The position numbers and the translations under genes are program-made. Source: Actinomadura rubteroloni (GTDB lineage Bacteria; Actinomycetota; Actinomycetes; Streptosporangiales; Streptosporangiaceae). From it: DNA of 64,000 nucleotides. Every line of letters starts with the position of its first letter. The stretch's first letter is position 1. Below are positions 60,775-64,000 of the stretch, one piece after another. The notes under the pieces are model-generated. The model was not told the origin of the DNA. It saw nothing but the letters and a program-made list of their open reading frames with translations, and ran no database searches. The stretch covers positions 1,488,001 through 1,552,000 of the forward strand of contig NZ_MTBP01000002.1 in the NCBI RefSeq assembly GCF_002911665.1, given 5' to 3'.

Positions 60775-61491
60775 TCACCGCGCCGGGACCGTCTGGCAGA
60801 CCGGGGCGAGCCGCACGTCGTCCGGGGTGAGCCCGGACCCGCCGATCAGCGCCAGCCGGATCTTGTCGGCGAAGCTCTCCTCGCGGGTGAGCTTGAGGCT
60901 GTCGGCCGCGCTCAGCGCGAACGTGATCGGGACGACGTTGGACGTCTGCTGCGCGTTCTTGTCGTCGCGCTGCGTCGTGACGGTCCCGATCTGGATGATC
61001 TTCGCCGACTTCACGATCCGCGCCGCGCAGGACGCCTGCTTGTTGTCGTTGTTGTCGTCGATCGTCACGTACGTGGCGTAGATGTCCACGAGCATGCCCT
61101 CCTGGACCTTGCCCGCCACGCCCGTCTCCGCGTTGATCATGATGGCGATCTCGCGCTGGCCGGGCTGCAGGTCGGGCGCGGGGACGAGCATCCCCTGCTG
61201 GACGTAGGAGCCCGCCGGGAGGTCGGCCGCCGCGACCTTCCCTTGAAGCTGGCCGGTGTCGGCGACCATCGTCTGCGGCGTCCACTTGCGCGGCACCTGC
61301 ACCCGCTGCACCATGTCCGGCCGCACCTCGGTGTACGCGGGGACGGCCTGCTTGAGCTGCAGCACGTCGGTCTTGACGCCGACCTCCGCGCGCACGTCGC
61401 CGACATATCCCACGACGCTCACGAAAACTACGATCGAGCCGATGCCGGCGAGGATCATCAGCAGCACGCCGCGTCGCTGGCGGGGGTTCAT
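60775..61491 (-). CDS. cpaB: Flp pilus assembly protein CpaB
   Basis: A 238-residue protein with an N-terminal membrane anchor (about 8-28) and SAF-like beta domain: KTDVLQLKQAVPAYTEV, then ADLPAGSYVQQGMLVP and QREIAIMINAETGVAGKVQEG. A Cys pair (SCAARI, PVCQTV) lies toward the C-terminus. CpaB/RcpC proteins act in the envelope part of Tad secretion. It lies 5 bp before the cpaE fusion gene and 25 bp after the upstream gene. Confidence 0.92.
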   Translation of the reverse strand: MNPRQRRGVLLMILAGIGSIVVFVSVVGYVGDVRAEVGVKTDVLQLKQAVPAYTEVRPDMVQRVQVPRKWTPQTMVADTGQLQGKVAAADLPAGSYVQQGMLVPAPDLQPGQREIAIMINAETGVAGKVQEGMLVDIYATYVTIDDNNDNKQASCAARIVKSAKIIQIGTVTTQRDDKNAQQTSNVVPITFALSAADSLKLTREESFADKIRLALIGGSGLTPDDVRLAPVCQTVPAR

Positions 61492-61516
61492 GGGACTCCG
61501 TTTCTCATCCGGCGCG

Positions 61517-62617
61517 TCAGTGCTCCGGCCGGGAGCGGAACGCGACGGTGCCGGTGCGCCCGGGCTCGCCGTCGAACGCGTCCGCGCCCGGGTCGTGGGA
61601 CGGCGGGGGGTTGATCGTGGTGGTCGCGACCGGCCCGGGGACCGGCAGGGGCGCGGGCGCCGCCCGCACCGCGGCGGGCTCGGGCACCGTCCGCGCCACG
61701 ACCGGGAGGTCGGGACGGGCCGGCGGATCGGCGCCGGTGTCGTCCGGCCCGCCGTGCGCTTCGTCCTCGGGACGGGCGTCCTGCGGGTCGGTGGAGGTCG
61801 TGGGCCGGGTCATGTGGCAGAAGGGGCATTCGCGCAGTGCGGTCGGTTCGCCGCACCAGCCGCAGGGGTGGCAGACGGTGGCGGTGAGGATGCCTTGCAG
61901 GGCTTGCGGGTGCCCGCTGAGCGCGACGAACTCGACGCACCGGCGCGTCCCCCAGAACTCGGCGGCGAGCGGCTGGGCGGCGACCGGCGTCGTCTGGACG
62001 GCCCCGAGCGCCGGCTGGAGGTGCCGGTGGACCCATTCGGTGTCGCCGTCGCCGCTCGCGACGAGCAGCAGCACCGGGTCGAGCGGACGGTCCGTGATGT
62101 CCTGCACCGGGCGTCCCGAGGTGATCCGGTGGACGTTCTCGTGCGGCCACGCCGCGACCGAGAACCCGCCGCGCGGCAGGTAGGACGCGACGTGCTTGCC
62201 GAAGCCCGTCCGGACGTGGGCCAGGTGCGTGACGCTGTTCACCCAGGCGCCCGCGTAGACGGCGCGGGCGAGGCCGTCCGCCATGCTCGCGAGCTGGCCG
62301 GGCCGGACGTAGGGGGACACGAACGCGAGCTGGTCGGCGACCACCGACAGCGCGAGCGGCGGCAGGTTCAGACCGATCCCGGCGACGCGGTCGGTGTCGA
62401 GCGCGCCGCGCGCCAGGCGCAGCAGGCGCGCCGCCTCGTCCGCGCGCCAGGCGGCGTGGACGACGACCACGGCGTCCGTGCGGGCGAGCGCGGCGGCCAT
62501 GAGGTCGATGAACGCGGCCGGGGCGTCGGCGTCGGGCGGCGGATCGAACCGCACCGCCGTGTCCGCCTGCAGAATGCCCGAGCTGGGGACATTCCCGACC
62601 AGCACTATCTCGGTCAC
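61517..62617 (-). CDS. tad-operon protein with central zinc ribbon
   Basis: A 366-residue soluble protein that I do not recognise. An N-terminal half with Rossmann-like pieces (VTEIVLVGNVPSSG, TDAVVVVHAAWRADEAARLL, VLLLVASGDGD) is followed by a four-Cys ribbon CHPCGWCGEPTALRECPFCH (about 254-273) and a Pro-rich, disordered tail. It is the first gene of the tad operon. GTG 62617 has CCGGAG six bases upstream; an in-frame ATG at 62734 would add 39 residues, possibly leaderless. It could be a cytoplasmic regulator or assembly factor of the pilus. Confidence 0.65.
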   Translation of the reverse strand: MTEIVLVGNVPSSGILQADTAVRFDPPPDADAPAAFIDLMAAALARTDAVVVVHAAWRADEAARLLRLARGALDTDRVAGIGLNLPPLALSVVADQLAFVSPYVRPGQLASMADGLARAVYAGAWVNSVTHLAHVRTGFGKHVASYLPRGGFSVAAWPHENVHRITSGRPVQDITDRPLDPVLLLVASGDGDTEWVHRHLQPALGAVQTTPVAAQPLAAEFWGTRRCVEFVALSGHPQALQGILTATVCHPCGWCGEPTALRECPFCHMTRPTTSTDPQDARPEDEAHGGPDDTGADPPARPDLPVVARTVPEPAAVRAAPAPLPVPGPVATTTINPPPSHDPGADAFDGEPGRTGTVAFRSRPEH

Positions 62618-63383
62618 CGGTGCTCCGGATCGTTCACGAACCTCACCGGGACTTCCTTCCTTCTCGTCAGGCGACGCCCCCGCCGTCCTCTGATCGACGT
62701 CGACGGGCGCGAAGACCGTAACCATCTCGCCCATGTGTGATCAAGTAACCATTTTTTCACCGGCGACCCGACTTAGGAAGGCGAATCATCGACATCGCTT
62801 CGAGAGGGCAACCTGCGCCGACGGGCTCGCCACAAGATCGCGTCCGTTTCGTGCATCTCCCGGAAACAACGGACGCTGGAGTCGCCCTGGGGGCATGGGC
62901 GGAGCCGGGCGCGTCCTGACGGATCGGAGTGCGGCACCCGTTGATCACGAGTATTTAATGCGGGCGAAACATGCGCGGCCGGAAAAAGGCCACCAAGATC
63001 GTTCCGGATGCTCCACTTCGGCCCGATCAATAGGCCCGTGGGTTCTTGTCCGAAAACCGGTGCGGTGCGCGTCGGGCGGCCCAGAGAATCGGCGCGTCCC
63101 CACGAAACCGAGTACCGGCCGGCTCGTGCGGCCCGGCTCCGAATCATGGGACCCCCGTCAGTGCTCCGCGCCCCGGCGGGACCGGACGCCCGCCCCGGAC
63201 GTGCGCAGTCAACCAACCCGCGCGGCCCGCCGTCCGGGCCCCAGGACCCATCTTCGGACCCATCCCCGGACCCGGGCCGGACCCGGGCCCGCCGGGCCGC
63301 GAACCCCTCGCCGCACGGGGATCCGGAGGCGCCGGACGTTCTAGAGTCGGGGCATCGGCCAGGAACGAGCGCAGGAGTCGGCG
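62618..63383. other. intergenic region between tad operon and DUF4282 gene
   Basis: No convincing gene in 766 bp on either strand; frames here are Arg/Pro-rich with no family features. It should hold the divergent promoters of the tad operon and of the DUF4282 gene. TAGAGT at 63342-63347 is a possible -10 for the latter. Four GGACCC repeats lie at 63244-63286. The part near 62735-62960 is more A/T-rich than usual for the window. Confidence 0.5.
63244..63286 (+). repeat. four direct GGACCC repeats at 11-12 bp spacing
   Basis: GGACCCAT at 63244-63251 and 63256-63263, GGACCCGG at 63268-63275 and 63279-63286. Starts are 12, 12 and 11 bp apart, about one helical turn. They resemble the elements in the pilus region and lie 98 bp or more upstream of the DUF4282 start. 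Confidence 0.75.
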
Positions 63384-63887
63384 ATGACGCAACACCCGGA
63401 GCCCGGTCAGCACCCGTCCGCGCAGGGGCCGGGTGCGAACTACGGCCCGCCGCCGCCCCGGCACCCGCACCAGCCGCCGCGTCCGCCGCAGCCCGGGCCC
63501 GCGGGCCCGCCGCCCCCGCCGCCCGGCCGGGCCTCGGGGGCCTTCCCGGCGCCCGAGCGCTTCCAGCCCGCCGCGCCGCCGCCCGCCGAGAAGGGCCTGA
63601 TCGGCGCGCTGTTCGACGCGAACTTCGACTACCTGGTCACCCCGAAGCTGGTGAAGGTCTTCTACATCCTGGCGCTGATGCTGATCACCCTGTCCGCGCT
63701 GATGGTGGTGGGGGCGGGGATCTGGATCTCGCAGCTCCGCAACGGCTGGCTCGTCGGCCTCCTCGTCATGTGCGCCGGGCCGGTCGTCTGGCTCTTCGAG
63801 ATGCTCCTGGCCAGGCTATTCCTGGAGGCGGTCGTGGTGCGGTTCAAGATCGCCGAGTACCTGCGCGTCATCAAGGACAAGATCTAG
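63384..63887 (+). CDS. DUF4282 domain membrane protein
   Basis: A 167-residue protein. The first 70 residues are Pro/Gly-rich and disordered (PPPPRHPHQPPRPPQPG-like). The DUF4282 domain (about 73-167) has ALFDANFDYLVTPKLVKVFY, two transmembrane helices and the ending FEMLLARLFLEAVVVRFKIA. Function is unknown. AGGAGTCGGCG precedes the ATG. Confidence 0.9.
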   Translation: MTQHPEPGQHPSAQGPGANYGPPPPRHPHQPPRPPQPGPAGPPPPPPGRASGAFPAPERFQPAAPPPAEKGLIGALFDANFDYLVTPKLVKVFYILALMLITLSALMVVGAGIWISQLRNGWLVGLLVMCAGPVVWLFEMLLARLFLEAVVVRFKIAEYLRVIKDKI

Positions 63888-63889
63888 CG

Positions 63890-64000
63890 GTGGCCGACTT
63901 CGACGACGCTCCCCCGCACGCCACGCGCCGCGAACCGGGCATGACGCGCCGGGACGTCCCCGGTCCGCGCGACCCGTCCGGCACCCGCCGCGACGGCCCC
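63890..64000 (+). CDS. start of an unidentified gene, cut by window
   Basis: A frame opens with GTG two bases after the DUF4282 stop and stays open to the window end (37 codons). The visible residues (VADFDDAPPHATRREPG and an Arg/Pro/Asp-rich run) are low complexity and give no family clue. Close spacing suggests an operon with the DUF4282 gene. Too short to judge. Confidence 0.4.
   Translation, partial: MADFDDAPPHATRREPGMTRRDVPGPRDPSGTRRDGP

Noticed and set aside
62733..63344. Plus-strand frame of about 200 codons in the spacer before the DUF4282 gene.
   Set aside because: Composition drifts to Arg/Pro/Gly with no motif, and the frame covers the GGACCC repeats and the probable divergent promoters.

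Overview
The window is very GC-rich, densely packed and full of GTG/TTG starts, ATGA/GTGA stop-start overlaps and apparently leaderless promoters. Together with a complete mce locus, a 7Fe ferredoxin beside dapC, an actinobacterial Tad pilus locus and SAV_2336-type conflict proteins, this points to a filamentous high-GC actinomycete. I would guess the Thermomonosporaceae/Actinomadura neighbourhood, but the genus call is only an inference. I found no tRNA, rRNA, CRISPR array, intact insertion sequence or replication origin.

Left part (1-17.8 kb). A DUF262 protein runs off the left edge. A long-chain-type acyl-CoA dehydrogenase and a MerR regulator diverge around a palindromic operator. A six-gene, translationally coupled operon (7692 down to 3458) encodes DUF4178, DUF2617, DUF4247, a two-TM protein, DUF350 and a membrane-anchored spermidine-synthase homologue. 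It is followed by dapC and fdxA (lysine biosynthesis and electron transfer), a small SH3-like protein, a secreted polysaccharide deacetylase, an enoyl-CoA hydratase, a methyltransferase, a short CysRS/MshC-like protein, a large protein with two YezG-like modules and a C-terminal TNT (NADase toxin) domain, an alpha/beta hydrolase, a quinone reductase and YnfA.

Middle part (17.9-31.8 kb). A lower-GC patch holds three exported proteins and a transmembrane Ser/Thr kinase. After a DUF574 methyltransferase and a decayed AraC fragment comes the highlight: a three-gene operon of trypsin-VMAP, MoxR AAA+ ATPase and a 1770-residue vWA protein. I read it as a ternary vWA-MoxR-VMAP conflict system. The vWA protein also carries two tandem class III cyclase-like modules, an FtsK-like module without a Walker A lysine, and a long TPR array.

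Mce locus (31.9-41.1 kb, minus strand): two YrbE permeases, six Mce proteins and one Mce-associated protein form one overlapping operon, with a 19-bp palindrome upstream. The ATPase subunit is not in the window. A transglycosylase, a lipoprotein and a TetR regulator follow.

Tad/Flp pilus region (43.4-62.6 kb, minus strand): CpaB, a CpaE-TadE fusion, a TadE-like pseudopilin, TadA, TadB, TadC and a two-component pair form one operon. After it come the Flp pilin, an OmpA-type lipoprotein with an internal duplication, a polytopic membrane protein, a TadG-like/NlpC-P60 fusion, a large pilin-like protein and a binding-protein/vWA surface protein. Most spacers here carry copies of a YTGGGYCC/GGRCCCA element placed just upstream of likely promoters, suggesting a shared regulator; the response regulator in the operon is a candidate. 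The window ends with a DUF4282 protein and a truncated coding region.
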